From Ferriphaselus amnicola (GTDB lineage Bacteria; Pseudomonadota; Gammaproteobacteria; Burkholderiales; Gallionellaceae): a stretch of DNA of 64,000 bases. Under the pieces are notes generated by a model, which was not told the DNA's origin, did no database searches, and worked only from the letters and a program-made list of their open reading frames with translations. The stretch lies in the NCBI RefSeq assembly GCF_000974685.2, contig NZ_AP018738.1, positions 558,001 through 622,000 of the forward strand, read 5' to 3'. Made by a program: the position numbers and the translations under genes. Of this stretch, positions 33,593 through 42,070 are shown one piece after another; within the stretch, counting starts at the first letter, position 1; each line of letters starts with the position of its first letter.

Positions 33593-33613
33593 CCTCTCCC
33601 ATTCAGAGAGAGG
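33593..33613. repeat. Small hairpin after the Kef-type gene
   Basis: CCTCTC / GAGAGG stem with a 9-nt loop, 4 nt after the antiporter stop and 13 nt before the end of the convergent prepilin gene. No T-tract on either side. It shares the CCTCTC/GAGAGG outer arms of the palindrome in lysA. Confidence 0.45.
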
Positions 33614-33625
33614 AGTTCGGTCAGT

Positions 33626-34306
33626 TCAGACTCCCATGCAAACGGTGTAGCTAGTTGTGTCCTCCACGCTATTCGTAGCGGTTGCTGCATTGCCGATGGC
33701 GTAGCCGCTGGTTGGCGTGGCTAACATTGCGCCGGTCGCCGTATTGCCATCGTCGATCTGCAAATCCAGTTGTTTGACGTATTTACCTGAAATATTGCTA
33801 GAGCAGATGACGTAACTCCCACGGATGGCATTGCTTGAGCCGTCCTTGATCGGTGAGTTGGCGGCTGTGCTTGTGCCACTTTGGATGCCAATCGTGCCGC
33901 CCGTAGCGTTGGTGGGGAGGTATTCGGCGGCGGATGTTGATGTGGCTCCGGCAACCAGATTGGCTAGTCGAATGTGCTGCCAGAACAAATATGACTCGTC
34001 AGTTACTGTTGTGCTGTTCCAGTTGCCGTTGATTACGCCATTACCTATTGAATTGGTGGGCGTGGTGGCGGCTGTTCCTCCGGTTAGGTGTGTGCTGGCC
34101 GCCGCATCGTCGCCGGGCAGAGCGCGGTATTTGTCCTGATAGCTGTAGATGAAGAGTGGAGTATTGCGAAAATCCCCCGCCAGATTCTTTACCTTGGCGC
34201 TACTGATGAGCTCTTCGCCTTTAAGCACGCCGCCGAGTAGTAAGCCGATGATGACTAGCACGATAGCGATTTCGATCAGGGTGAAGCCGGATTGATTGCG
34301 ATTCAT
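33626..34306 (-). CDS. Type IV prepilin-like protein
   Basis: 226 residues with a class III signal: short leader MNRNQSG, then FTLIEIAIVLVIIGLLLGGVL with Glu at +5, to be cut by prepilin peptidase after Gly7. The globular part is Thr/Ser/Ala/Asn-rich, has an ALPGDD motif seen in pseudopilin-like proteins, and two Cys (about 170 and 223) that may form the C-terminal D-loop. It could be a pilus subunit or a T2SS-like pseudopilin. No other pilus gene is adjacent. Strong Shine-Dalgarno AAGGAGA. A sigma-54-type promoter candidate and a leader hairpin lie upstream. Confidence 0.88.
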   Translation of the reverse strand: MNRNQSGFTLIEIAIVLVIIGLLLGGVLKGEELISSAKVKNLAGDFRNTPLFIYSYQDKYRALPGDDAAASTHLTGGTAATTPTNSIGNGVINGNWNSTTVTDESYLFWQHIRLANLVAGATSTSAAEYLPTNATGGTIGIQSGTSTAANSPIKDGSSNAIRGSYVICSSNISGKYVKQLDLQIDDGNTATGAMLATPTSGYAIGNAATATNSVEDTTSYTVCMGV

Positions 34307-34318
34307 GATGTTCTCCTT

Positions 34319-34346
34319 GTGAGCGCAACCGAACTGGTTGCACTCA
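34319..34346 (-). repeat. Hairpin in the prepilin 5' leader
   Basis: GTGAG-C-GCAACC (34319-34330) pairs with GGTTGC-A-CTCAC (34335-34346), eleven pairs with one mismatch around a GAAC(T)-type loop. It ends just before the AAGGAGA ribosome-binding site of the prepilin gene and starts near the expected sigma-54 transcription start, so it would be at the very 5' end of the mRNA. Confidence 0.6.
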
Positions 34347-34353
34347 CACAGAT

Positions 34354-34370
34354 TGCAAAACTTATGCCGG
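34354..34370 (-). promoter_or_regulatory. Sigma-54 promoter candidate of the prepilin gene
   Basis: Minus strand reads CCGGCATAAGTTTTGCA. The GG (-24) and GC (-12) elements are in the required spacing (10 nt between), with CA after GG and TT before GC as in the consensus YTGGCACGNNNNTTGCW. The predicted start is near 34343, some 36 nt before the ATG. Sigma-54 control is usual for pilA-type genes. Confidence 0.6.
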
Positions 34371-34442
34371 TCTTTGTTGAGTTGTGCGACACCTTGTATT
34401 TAAAGGAAATTAGTAAAACTAGAGCTGTGGGAAATGACCGAA

Positions 34443-34462
34443 GTTAACGATATCTCGTTAAC
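34443..34462. promoter_or_regulatory. Palindrome upstream of cyc2
   Basis: Perfect inverted repeat GTTAACGA-TATC-TCGTTAAC, 222 nt before the cyc2 start and about 70 nt upstream of the prepilin sigma-54 candidate. It could be an operator for either divergent gene. The rest of this 378-base divergent region contains a TTGACA (34577-34582) without a convincing -10, and no gene. The cyc2 Shine-Dalgarno is GAGGAGA at about 34674-34680. Confidence 0.45.
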
Positions 34463-34684
34463 GAAGTGGCGAAAGTTGGTTAGGGTAACTTTGTTGGGTT
34501 GGCGGTAGCGGGTTGGATCTCAATTTACCTAGGGGGTGGCTTTGTTGCAAAAATGAAACACTTTAAGGCGAAAGTTTTGACAGGGTTGTATGCATATCGT
34601 TAAGGTGCGCTCCGTAGCTGCAGAGGGGTTTTCGCAGTTATCCCAAGTGGGTTGTCCAAATAAACTTTTTCTCGAGGAGAAATT

Positions 34685-35914
34685 ATGAAAAAAGTAGCTC
34701 TGACTCTGGCTGGTGTTCTGGCCGCTGCAGCGTTTGCTCCAGAAGCATCCGCATTGCCAGTATTCGCTCGCCAAACTGGCGCAGCATGTTCCGCATGTCA
34801 CTTCCAACACTTTCCTTTGTTGAATGCTTTTGGCCGTTCGTTCAAGGCATCGGGTTACACCCAAATCTCTCAAGCTCAAGTGGAAGGCGAACATCTGTCC
34901 ATCCCGGCAAACCTGAACTTCGGTGCTTTGGTGACTGCTGGCTATGAAGATCAATCCAAGGCTGCTGGTGCGGTTGCATCCAATCAAAATATCTTCGTTC
35001 CAGGTACTGGTGGCGAAATGCAATTGTTCTGGGGTGGTCGTATCAATGACTTCGCTGGTTTCCTGTCCGAATTCGGTACCGCTGGTGCTGCTTCCGCTGG
35101 TAGCGGCAAGATTCTGATGTTGCCTGAAATCACTGGCGACATCCGTGGCGGTCTGGTGCTGTACTCCATCGGTCAAGATGCAGCTGGTGCGTTTGAACTG
35201 CTGAATACTGGCGCTACTTCCATCCATCGTCTGATGGGTAATGGCGGTATGGGTGGTCAGCACATCATGGCTTACTCGGCGCGTCAATACGTTGCTGCTG
35301 AGGCTGGCGCAACTGGTGCCGCAGCTGTTGTTGCGCACCCGAACGGTTTCGTGAATATCTCCCGTTACATCAACGTGGGTAACGGCGTTGCTGGTGGTAC
35401 TAATGGTGTTGGCCTGCCATTCACCTATATCCGTGCTGCTGGTATCGTCGATGTGGCTGGTTTCGAAACTGGTTTCGGCATCCAAAATTGGAGCGGTAAG
35501 GCAAGTGCACTGGCTGGCGCAGCAACTGAAAAGGCAACTGTGATTGATGCGCAGATGCAAGGTGAAGTAGCTGGTATGCCACTAGGCTTGTATGCTTCTT
35601 ACGGTACTGCCGGTGCAGATGCTATCAATCCTAACAACTTCAACCTTGGCATTGCTACAAGAAGCTCCTTCAACATTGCCGCTGAATTGGGCGTTCTGCC
35701 AGGTCATGCAACTGTTCAAGCTGCGATTCGTTCCGGTAAGAATGGTGCTGGCGCAGGTGTTGATGGTGACAATGCATTCATGATCGGCGCAACTTACGAG
35801 CTGTCCATGAATCAAGAGTTGACACTGCACTACACTACCCAATCCGGTTCTGCATGGAATGCAAATCCGATTGGCAAGAATGCAGTTACCTTGCTGCTCG
35901 AAACCCTGTTCTAA
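34685..35914 (+). CDS. cyc2: Cyc2-type outer-membrane cytochrome-porin, Fe(II) oxidase candidate
   Basis: 409 residues. Signal peptide 1-23 (cleavage after ASA), then the Cyc2 cytochrome region LPVFARQTGAACSACHFQHF with one haem motif C35-SA-C38-H39, followed by LNAFGRSFKASGYT, and a long C-terminal region (about 60-409) of alternating strands ending LLLETLF with terminal Phe, typical of an outer-membrane beta-barrel. This matches the fused monohaem cytochrome-porin that accepts electrons from Fe(II) at the cell surface in neutrophilic iron oxidisers. Codon use is strongly biased (few rare codons), it has a strong ribosome-binding site and its own terminator, all signs of high expression. Confidence 0.93.
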   Translation: MKKVALTLAGVLAAAAFAPEASALPVFARQTGAACSACHFQHFPLLNAFGRSFKASGYTQISQAQVEGEHLSIPANLNFGALVTAGYEDQSKAAGAVASNQNIFVPGTGGEMQLFWGGRINDFAGFLSEFGTAGAASAGSGKILMLPEITGDIRGGLVLYSIGQDAAGAFELLNTGATSIHRLMGNGGMGGQHIMAYSARQYVAAEAGATGAAAVVAHPNGFVNISRYINVGNGVAGGTNGVGLPFTYIRAAGIVDVAGFETGFGIQNWSGKASALAGAATEKATVIDAQMQGEVAGMPLGLYASYGTAGADAINPNNFNLGIATRSSFNIAAELGVLPGHATVQAAIRSGKNGAGAGVDGDNAFMIGATYELSMNQELTLHYTTQSGSAWNANPIGKNAVTLLLETLF

Positions 35915-35973
35915 TCACGACAGACGGATTTTTCAGAGTTTCGACGAATCTGTCTGAAATGATAGGGTGATGT

Positions 35974-36003
35974 AAAAAGGGGAGGGAAACTTCCCCTTTT
36001 TTA
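35974..36003 (+). terminator. Terminator of cyc2
   Basis: Ten-bp stem AAAAAGGGGA (35974-35983) / TCCCCTTTTT (35992-36001) with an 8-nt loop and T-rich tail, 60 nt after the cyc2 stop. It separates cyc2 from the polysaccharide locus downstream. Confidence 0.88.
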
Positions 36004-36045
36004 TTGGTAAGTCGAATTACCCTTTGTTTATTTGAATTAATGTTG

Positions 36046-36074
36046 TTGCAGTTTTGAGTCAACTATAGAATAAT
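36046..36074 (+). promoter_or_regulatory. Possible sigma-70 promoter of the polysaccharide operon
   Basis: TTGCAG (36046-36051), 17-nt spacer, AATAAT (36069-36074), in an AT-rich segment between the cyc2 terminator and the bcsB-like gene. Partial matches only (4 of 6 and 5 of 6). Confidence 0.35.
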
Positions 36075-36197
36075 TCCTACAAGCTTTAATGGACATTTCT
36101 AGTCCAAATCCGTAGGTAAGATTGAGGGATGCTCCGCCGTTTTGGCGTGAGCGCAGCTGTCAGAGTGGCAGGAATATTTGCAATAAAGGGGAATCAA

Positions 36198-38450
36198 TTG
36201 GCGAAAATCAGTCGGACTGGGTTTGTGATGGCACTTGGAGTGCCAGTTGCGCTTCTGCTCGTTCATATAGGGCAGTCGTTGGCTGCCGATGTGAAGGGTA
36301 TCGATGTTTCGCTTCCTGCTGTTGCTGCGCAGTCTCCTGCCAAGGTCTCGACTCCTGCGAAGGGTGTGCCTAAAGATAAGTCATCTTTGTCTACTGTGAC
36401 CATCGTTGCACCCGGAGGTAAAGTCGAGGTGGTGAGTGCGCCAGCTGCGGCGAAGGCTTCGGTGGCTAAGTCGGTTGTGTCCCCTGCAAAAAAGACAGTA
36501 GTGGCTAAGGTGGCTTCCAAGAAGCTGGAAGTGAAGGCTGCTGCGGAAAAGAAGACTGCGGAAAAGAAGGCTCCTGAGTCGGGTGTTCGTCAAGTCGAAA
36601 TCGAGACTTCTTTGTCTGACCTTGGTTATCGGAACGGTTTTCAGTTTGATGGTGTTCAGTCCATACACGACGAGGCGGTATTTTTCCCTGTCCCCAAGGA
36701 TGCCAATATCCAGTCTGGTCGAGTGCGTTTGCACTATCGCGCTTCGGCGATGCTGCATAAACAATCCAATGTTCGTGTCTATGTGAATCACGTTCCTATG
36801 GTCGCTTCTAGCTTGTCAAGTGATGGCGATCAGGTTCTCGATGTGCCGGTCAGAAAAAGTGACCTGGTAACTAAGGACGGATTTGTTCGTGTTGAAATAA
36901 AAGTTTCGATGTTGTTCTCTGATGATCGCTGTTTGGATGAGCGTATTAATGGTGGTTATTTCTACGTTAAGCCCGAAACTTCGCTGCTGGTAACTTTGCG
37001 TGATGAGGCATCCTCCTTGCGCGGTGCTTGGGATTTGCTCCCGCAAGAGGTTAAGGTCGGTTTGCCTTCCGGTGCAGTTACGCAAGAAGTATTCTCGGCG
37101 GCTTGGGCGTTGGATGAATTGTTGGCGCGCCAAAATAAAAAAGTGTCATTTGTGCGCCTGCCGGAGGTTGGTGATATCGTAATTGCACCTGATGCTGAGA
37201 TTCAGTCGGTATTTCATCAAGTGGCTGCTGGCTCCAATGTTTCATTGATCGGCGTGGGTGATGGACGTAGAAATGCAATTGCACTTTCTGAGCCATTTGA
37301 TGTGACGCCGTTTTATTTGTTGTCTTCGAAATGGCGCAGTTTGGCTTCGGGTTCACAGTATCAAATCTTCCCGTTAGAGCAAGGTAAGGTTGGTAGCGAC
37401 GATAAGTATCGCATGCTGCTGGGTGATATGGGTCTGAGTACCGAGACTCACTATGTTGATCGAATCGTCGAGTGGAATTTTGTATATTCCGCCGATAAAC
37501 TTCCAGCTGGTTATGCGCCGCAAAGCCTTGAGTTTGATGTTACGGCCACGCCGGCAAGTGTCGAGCATCCGGCGATGTTTTATGTCTATCTGAATGACGT
37601 GCTGCAACAAGCGATACGTCTGGAAAATGACGGTAAGACTCATCGCGTAAGTGTCTCTGTTCCAAAAGAGGGTTTGGCAAGACATAATGCGATTCGTCTG
37701 GTAACACAACGTGAGTACCTTGAGGGCGACTGTCGTGGTGACTTGCCGCGCTTCCCCGTGCAAATCATGCCTACCAGCTCGATGGTCGTGACGCGACAAG
37801 CAAGCGAGGCTCCCAAGGAGTTCTTGGAGTTGGGTACTTACTTTCGAGAGGGTTTTGATACCTATCTACCAAAGAGTTACCTGCAAAACCCAGCGCAAGT
37901 GCTCAATCTCCTGACACGTCTAGTCATTGATCAGGCGCTAGCCGTCGATGTGAAGCGAGTTCAGTTTTATGAGGCGGGTGCGGCAATTAAGCCTGAGAAA
38001 CCTTTCCTTGTGCTTGGTCGTGCCAATATTGATTTGGACTATCAGCCGGTTCGCTTCGATAAAGGCCATATTCAGGTATTAGGTGAGAATGGTGCTAAGT
38101 TGCTGGATGTGGATCGCTTGCCGGGAGTTGCCATCGCTCAGATTGTAAGAACTAGCAGTGTATCCGGTCTGTGGGTTGCGCCAGGACAGGATAGTCTTAC
38201 CCTGACAGCGAGCAATTTTCAGTTTGATCATGATGATGTGTCCTTTATAGATGGATCTGGCGTCTTGTTGACTTTGAACTCTCGCCATCCGGGTGGTGTG
38301 CGCTTGTACTACCCGGGGCAGCGGTCTCTGTTGGAGTGGATTGAGGAATATAGATACTGGCTGTTGCTAGCCGCTTGGGTAGCTCTAACGCTGCTCGTGG
38401 TGTTCTTGTTCCGCCGTACTCGTCAGTCGGGTGCTCCAAGCGGCGAATAA
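36198..38450 (+). CDS. BcsB-like periplasmic co-polymerase subunit
   Basis: About 750 residues. A signal sequence (MAKISRTGFVMALGVPVALL if TTG 36198 is the start), an Ala/Lys/Val-rich linker (about 35-145), a BcsB domain with SDLGYRNGFQFDGVQS, FSDDRCLDERINGGYFYV and jelly-roll/CBD-like repeats, and a C-terminal membrane helix (YWLLLAAWVALTLLVVFLF) with Arg-rich tail. BcsB anchors to the synthase and guides the glycan into the periplasm. The ORF is open from ATG 36129, but that codon has no spaced Shine-Dalgarno, whereas TTG 36198 follows AAAGGGG. Next gene is an unusual glycan synthase rather than BcsA. Confidence 0.85.
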   Translation: MAKISRTGFVMALGVPVALLLVHIGQSLAADVKGIDVSLPAVAAQSPAKVSTPAKGVPKDKSSLSTVTIVAPGGKVEVVSAPAAAKASVAKSVVSPAKKTVVAKVASKKLEVKAAAEKKTAEKKAPESGVRQVEIETSLSDLGYRNGFQFDGVQSIHDEAVFFPVPKDANIQSGRVRLHYRASAMLHKQSNVRVYVNHVPMVASSLSSDGDQVLDVPVRKSDLVTKDGFVRVEIKVSMLFSDDRCLDERINGGYFYVKPETSLLVTLRDEASSLRGAWDLLPQEVKVGLPSGAVTQEVFSAAWALDELLARQNKKVSFVRLPEVGDIVIAPDAEIQSVFHQVAAGSNVSLIGVGDGRRNAIALSEPFDVTPFYLLSSKWRSLASGSQYQIFPLEQGKVGSDDKYRMLLGDMGLSTETHYVDRIVEWNFVYSADKLPAGYAPQSLEFDVTATPASVEHPAMFYVYLNDVLQQAIRLENDGKTHRVSVSVPKEGLARHNAIRLVTQREYLEGDCRGDLPRFPVQIMPTSSMVVTRQASEAPKEFLELGTYFREGFDTYLPKSYLQNPAQVLNLLTRLVIDQALAVDVKRVQFYEAGAAIKPEKPFLVLGRANIDLDYQPVRFDKGHIQVLGENGAKLLDVDRLPGVAIAQIVRTSSVSGLWVAPGQDSLTLTASNFQFDHDDVSFIDGSGVLLTLNSRHPGGVRLYYPGQRSLLEWIEEYRYWLLLAAWVALTLLVVFLFRRTRQSGAPSGE

Positions 38451-38539
38451 TTGTCGGATAGGGGTTGCGCGCGCCGTGTTGAGCCAGAGTTGGTGCAGCA
38501 CGGCGATTGCGCCTTCTGAACTACCATCAGGAAGACGAT

Positions 38540-40423
38540 ATGACCGGTGAAAATGCAATCCCCAGAGTGCTAGTTGGCGAAATGCTGATTGAGCGCGGCT
38601 TGATTACGCGGGAGCAACTAGAAGCCGCACTTCAGTTACAGAAGCAATGGGGTACGCGGGTCGGCGATATTGTATTGGCCAAAGGCTGGGTCAAGCCTTT
38701 AGATTTCTATCGCATGCTGGCCGATCACTTTCACAAGCCTTTCGTCGATCTCCTGAAGCAACCCCCCGATCCTGCACTGATCGATACAAACGACATTACC
38801 TATTACAACTCGCTTCTTTATCTTCCGTGGCAAGTCCGGGATGGCGTAACGTATATCGCAATTGCTGACCCAAGCGAGGCAGCTATGCGTCACGCCCGTG
38901 AGCGTTTTGGCATTGTTGATTTCGTGATTACCTCAAAGTTTGACGTGTTGTGGTTATTGCAAAACAGTAACGACGATTACTTTACTCACAACGCGATCCG
39001 CAAACTGGCGGAGCAGATGCCCGAGCACTCTGCGAGTGTGGTGTTTACACGTCCACAGATTATTGCTTTTGCAACGGTGATTATGCTGTTCCTAATCGCG
39101 TTGACAATTTGGCCGATGTACACCGTGGTTTCTTTGAATCTGGTGGTTGCCTCGTTGTTGATGCTGACTTTTGCTTTTCGTGCCACCTTGGCATGGGTTG
39201 GCAGTGACCGCCATATTGACATCAAGGTGACTGATCATCAGGTCAAGATGCTGAGAGATATCGATCTCCCTATCTACACGGTATTGATGCCGATGTACAA
39301 AGAGGAAGCGATTCTGCCTTATTTGGCTAAGGCGATGCGAAGTCTGGATTATCCACTTTCAAAGCTTGACATTAAGCTGGTGCTGGAAGAAGACGACGAA
39401 GGTACGATCAATGCTGCTAAAGCACTCGGTCTTGAGGCGATTTTCGAGATCATTCGTGTGCCAACCAGTTTTCCGAAGACTAAGCCCAAGGCATGTAACT
39501 ACGCGCTGAACTTTGCGCGCGGCAAGTTTGTGACTATCTATGACGGGGAAGATCGACCCGAGCCAGACCAGTTGAAGAAAGCAGTGGTGGCATTCCAGCA
39601 CGCTGCCGAGAACGTCGTTTGCATTCAAGGGCGATTGAACTACTTCAACGCATATGAGAACTGGTTGACTAGAATGTTCACTTTGGAATATTCGCTGTGG
39701 TTTGATTTCTTCTTGCCAGCACTTGAGGCATTGCGTATTCCCATTCCTCTTGGCGGAACTTCAAACCATTTCAAGATTGAACCTCTGATCCAGTTCGATG
39801 GATGGGACCCCTACAATGTGGCTGAAGATGCCGACTTGGGCGTCCGATTCACCCAATGCGGATTCAATGTGGCAGTTATGAATTCAACCACATTCGAAGA
39901 GGCCAATAACCACATCCCGAACTGGATTCGCCAACGCTCGCGCTGGATCAAAGGTTATATGCAAACCTACCTGGTGCATATGCGCGATCCGGTTGAGTTG
40001 TACCGAGCGATTGGTGGAGTCGGCTTCTGGGGATTTCAGTTCTTCTTTGCAGGTGCAATTATTAGCTACCTGATTGCTCCTTTCCTCTATGCCACATTTG
40101 TGATTTGGCTGATTGGCGGCGCAGAGCTTCTCAATCCAATCTTCCCCCCCATCGTGCTGGCGATTTCAATCTTCAACCTCACTTTGGGTAATGGCTATCT
40201 TATCTATTTGCTGATGGTAGGAGCGTTCAAGCGTAACAACTTCAAGCTTATTCCTTATGCGTTGACCGTTCCGTTTTACTGGTTGTTGATGTCTTTTGCC
40301 TCGTATAAGGCGCTTTGGCAGCTCATTTACAATCCGTTCTATTGGGAAAAGACGGTGCATGGAATCTCTAGTCATCAGGATGTGACGGAAGAGCCGACCG
40401 CAGCGCAGTCTGCTCCTTTGTGA
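38540..40423 (+). CDS. MshEN-GT2 glycan synthase (XagB-like)
   Basis: 627 residues. The N-terminus (about 8-75) is an MshEN/GspE-N domain, a fold that can bind c-di-GMP: LVGEMLIERGLITREQLEAA then TRVGDIVLAKGW. Two membrane helices follow (about 172-213), then a family-2 glycosyltransferase with D285/D286, D335-x-x-D338 in YDGEDRPEPDQL, E429-D430, and QRSRW at 465-469, the processive-synthase motif; further helices close the protein. As I recall, the layout is like XagB of Xanthomonas biofilm operons; NfrB has a related pair of domains in a different order. The start at 38540 follows AGGAAG. Polymer unknown. Confidence 0.87.
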   Translation: MTGENAIPRVLVGEMLIERGLITREQLEAALQLQKQWGTRVGDIVLAKGWVKPLDFYRMLADHFHKPFVDLLKQPPDPALIDTNDITYYNSLLYLPWQVRDGVTYIAIADPSEAAMRHARERFGIVDFVITSKFDVLWLLQNSNDDYFTHNAIRKLAEQMPEHSASVVFTRPQIIAFATVIMLFLIALTIWPMYTVVSLNLVVASLLMLTFAFRATLAWVGSDRHIDIKVTDHQVKMLRDIDLPIYTVLMPMYKEEAILPYLAKAMRSLDYPLSKLDIKLVLEEDDEGTINAAKALGLEAIFEIIRVPTSFPKTKPKACNYALNFARGKFVTIYDGEDRPEPDQLKKAVVAFQHAAENVVCIQGRLNYFNAYENWLTRMFTLEYSLWFDFFLPALEALRIPIPLGGTSNHFKIEPLIQFDGWDPYNVAEDADLGVRFTQCGFNVAVMNSTTFEEANNHIPNWIRQRSRWIKGYMQTYLVHMRDPVELYRAIGGVGFWGFQFFFAGAIISYLIAPFLYATFVIWLIGGAELLNPIFPPIVLAISIFNLTLGNGYLIYLLMVGAFKRNNFKLIPYALTVPFYWLLMSFASYKALWQLIYNPFYWEKTVHGISSHQDVTEEPTAAQSAPL

Positions 40424-40456
40424 TGAAAACTGTCCGCTATTAGTTAACGAAAAGAC

Positions 40457-42070
40457 ATGCGTAAACAGCAAGAAAAAGAGTCATTCTTTATCAATCCGCA
40501 AACTGGACTGGTGTTCATGTTCGCGCTGGCGGCGTTGGGTATCGCATCGTGGTGGCCGATCTATCATAACTTTGTGAGTGAGCTGGCGATTGATCGTTGG
40601 TCGAAGATTATCGAGGCCTATGCTAGTGAAGACTTTCGAGTTGAGGATATTCGGCTGCTTTACCCGCATCTGACCAATCTGCTGTTGCTGTTGTTTTATC
40701 CCACCACGGGGCTGATCAAGTTCGCTGCACCCTATCTCATCTCGTGCATCTTTGGGGCAGGACTGTTAGCGCTGTGGAACTTTCACTTGCGTGAGAAGAA
40801 CTATACTTTGCGTGACCGCATCATCTTGATGGCGTTGGTCGCCATACACCCCTATTTTTTATGGGGCGTCACTGACGGGTTACTCGGTGGCCTGAGTTTG
40901 TTGATGTTCTATCTCTTGTATTTGTCATCCGTGCGGCTGATCAAAGAGGCCGATGCGCGCTCCTTCATTATGTTGGGTGTGGTGTTTGGGGTGTATTTCT
41001 TTGTGGATGAGCGAACCCTGTTCATTTTTGTTGCGTTCTTGCCTCTGTTGCCGCTGATTGCGCCGCGCAACATGTTGAAGGCATCTCCATCTTCTGTCTA
41101 TCTGATCATCGCGATGCCCTTGGTGTTGTCTGTGGTCTCTTGGGTGGTCTATCTAAGCTTTGTGCTTGATGAGGGCGCATGGCATTACATGAGCTCACCG
41201 GGTGAGTCCTTCCGTGGCGCATGGCACCAGGTGGCAGAGATCGAGTGGTTGCGTGATTACGGCGGATCATTCTTCTCCTCGTTGTTAGCCAGCATTGTTG
41301 TCGGTCTGATTTCTTATCCAGTTGTCTTATGGTTGGTATGGCGTGCACGACGTCACATTAAGTTGTTGCGAGACATTGAGGCATTGCTGGTTCATTTAAG
41401 TACAGCAACAGCATTGGCAACCGCGACCTTCTTCTTGGCTCACCCTGCCGACATGCTATATCTGACAGCGGCTGGAGTGATGGCCGCCATCGTGTTGCTG
41501 CCACGTGAGATCAGATGGTACCGGGGCGGACTATTTCTGATGTTGTTGATCAGCGCAATCGGAGGCTGGGTCAGTTTGTCTTGGAAGCCAACGGTTGAAA
41601 TGCAACGCTGGACTAAGGCGATGAGTGGGGAAGTCCTCCCCTCTTATTTTCCAGAGGATGTCGCATTAGGACACTGGTTAGATAAAAATCGGATGCCCAC
41701 TATGGTTGATGAGCATGCAGCATTCCGTGCTTTGGTGACGCGTGGTGATTCTGATGGCTTGATGCTCTCTTTTACTCAAGACTTTAAGAAGATGCTGCAA
41801 AAAGATGTGCCCACGGCAGATCAAGTGGTCGTGAGAGATCCTCAGTATATCCATGGCGACCGCACATCGTATGGCAGCGAAGTGTTCACTCAGCGCTTAC
41901 CCGATGGCGTGACGCAGCGTTATCACGACATGTACAGTCATGGCATGGATGGCTACCATCTGGTTTACGATCAAGGTCATTGGCGAGTCTATCGACGCAA
42001 TGAGGCTTCGCCGCTTGATGGTAGTGATAGTTTTACTCTAACTCAGGCTGAGTCGTTGAGAATCAAATGA
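40457..42070 (+). CDS. Polytopic membrane protein of the polysaccharide locus
   Basis: 537 residues with about ten to twelve membrane segments (about 17-385) and a C-terminal soluble domain (about 395-537), a layout like GT-C or PMT-type transferases, though no catalytic motif could be named. The first extracytoplasmic loop includes EDFRVEDIRLLYPHLTN, with acidic residues where GT-C enzymes carry catalytic Asp/Glu. It lies 33 nt after the synthase gene and overlaps the lipoprotein gene by 4 nt, so it belongs to the same operon. It may modify or polymerise the glycan. Confidence 0.78.
   Translation: MRKQQEKESFFINPQTGLVFMFALAALGIASWWPIYHNFVSELAIDRWSKIIEAYASEDFRVEDIRLLYPHLTNLLLLLFYPTTGLIKFAAPYLISCIFGAGLLALWNFHLREKNYTLRDRIILMALVAIHPYFLWGVTDGLLGGLSLLMFYLLYLSSVRLIKEADARSFIMLGVVFGVYFFVDERTLFIFVAFLPLLPLIAPRNMLKASPSSVYLIIAMPLVLSVVSWVVYLSFVLDEGAWHYMSSPGESFRGAWHQVAEIEWLRDYGGSFFSSLLASIVVGLISYPVVLWLVWRARRHIKLLRDIEALLVHLSTATALATATFFLAHPADMLYLTAAGVMAAIVLLPREIRWYRGGLFLMLLISAIGGWVSLSWKPTVEMQRWTKAMSGEVLPSYFPEDVALGHWLDKNRMPTMVDEHAAFRALVTRGDSDGLMLSFTQDFKKMLQKDVPTADQVVVRDPQYIHGDRTSYGSEVFTQRLPDGVTQRYHDMYSHGMDGYHLVYDQGHWRVYRRNEASPLDGSDSFTLTQAESLRIK

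Noticed and set aside
34577-34605. TTGACA as a -35 of a cyc2 promoter
   Set aside because: The hexamer is perfect, but at 16-18 nt spacing there is only TTAAGG-like sequence, a poor -10; no promoter is annotated from it.
34529-35560. Minus-strand ORF of 343 codons opposite cyc2
   Set aside because: Composition (Ser/Thr/Cys/His-rich) is that of the antisense of a biased gene; no start signal and no motif; cyc2 itself is clear.
36129-36197. Longer N-terminus of the BcsB-like protein from ATG 36129
   Set aside because: GAGGG directly abuts this ATG with no spacer, while TTG 36198 has a well-placed AAAGGGG and begins a normal signal peptide. The longer form cannot be excluded.
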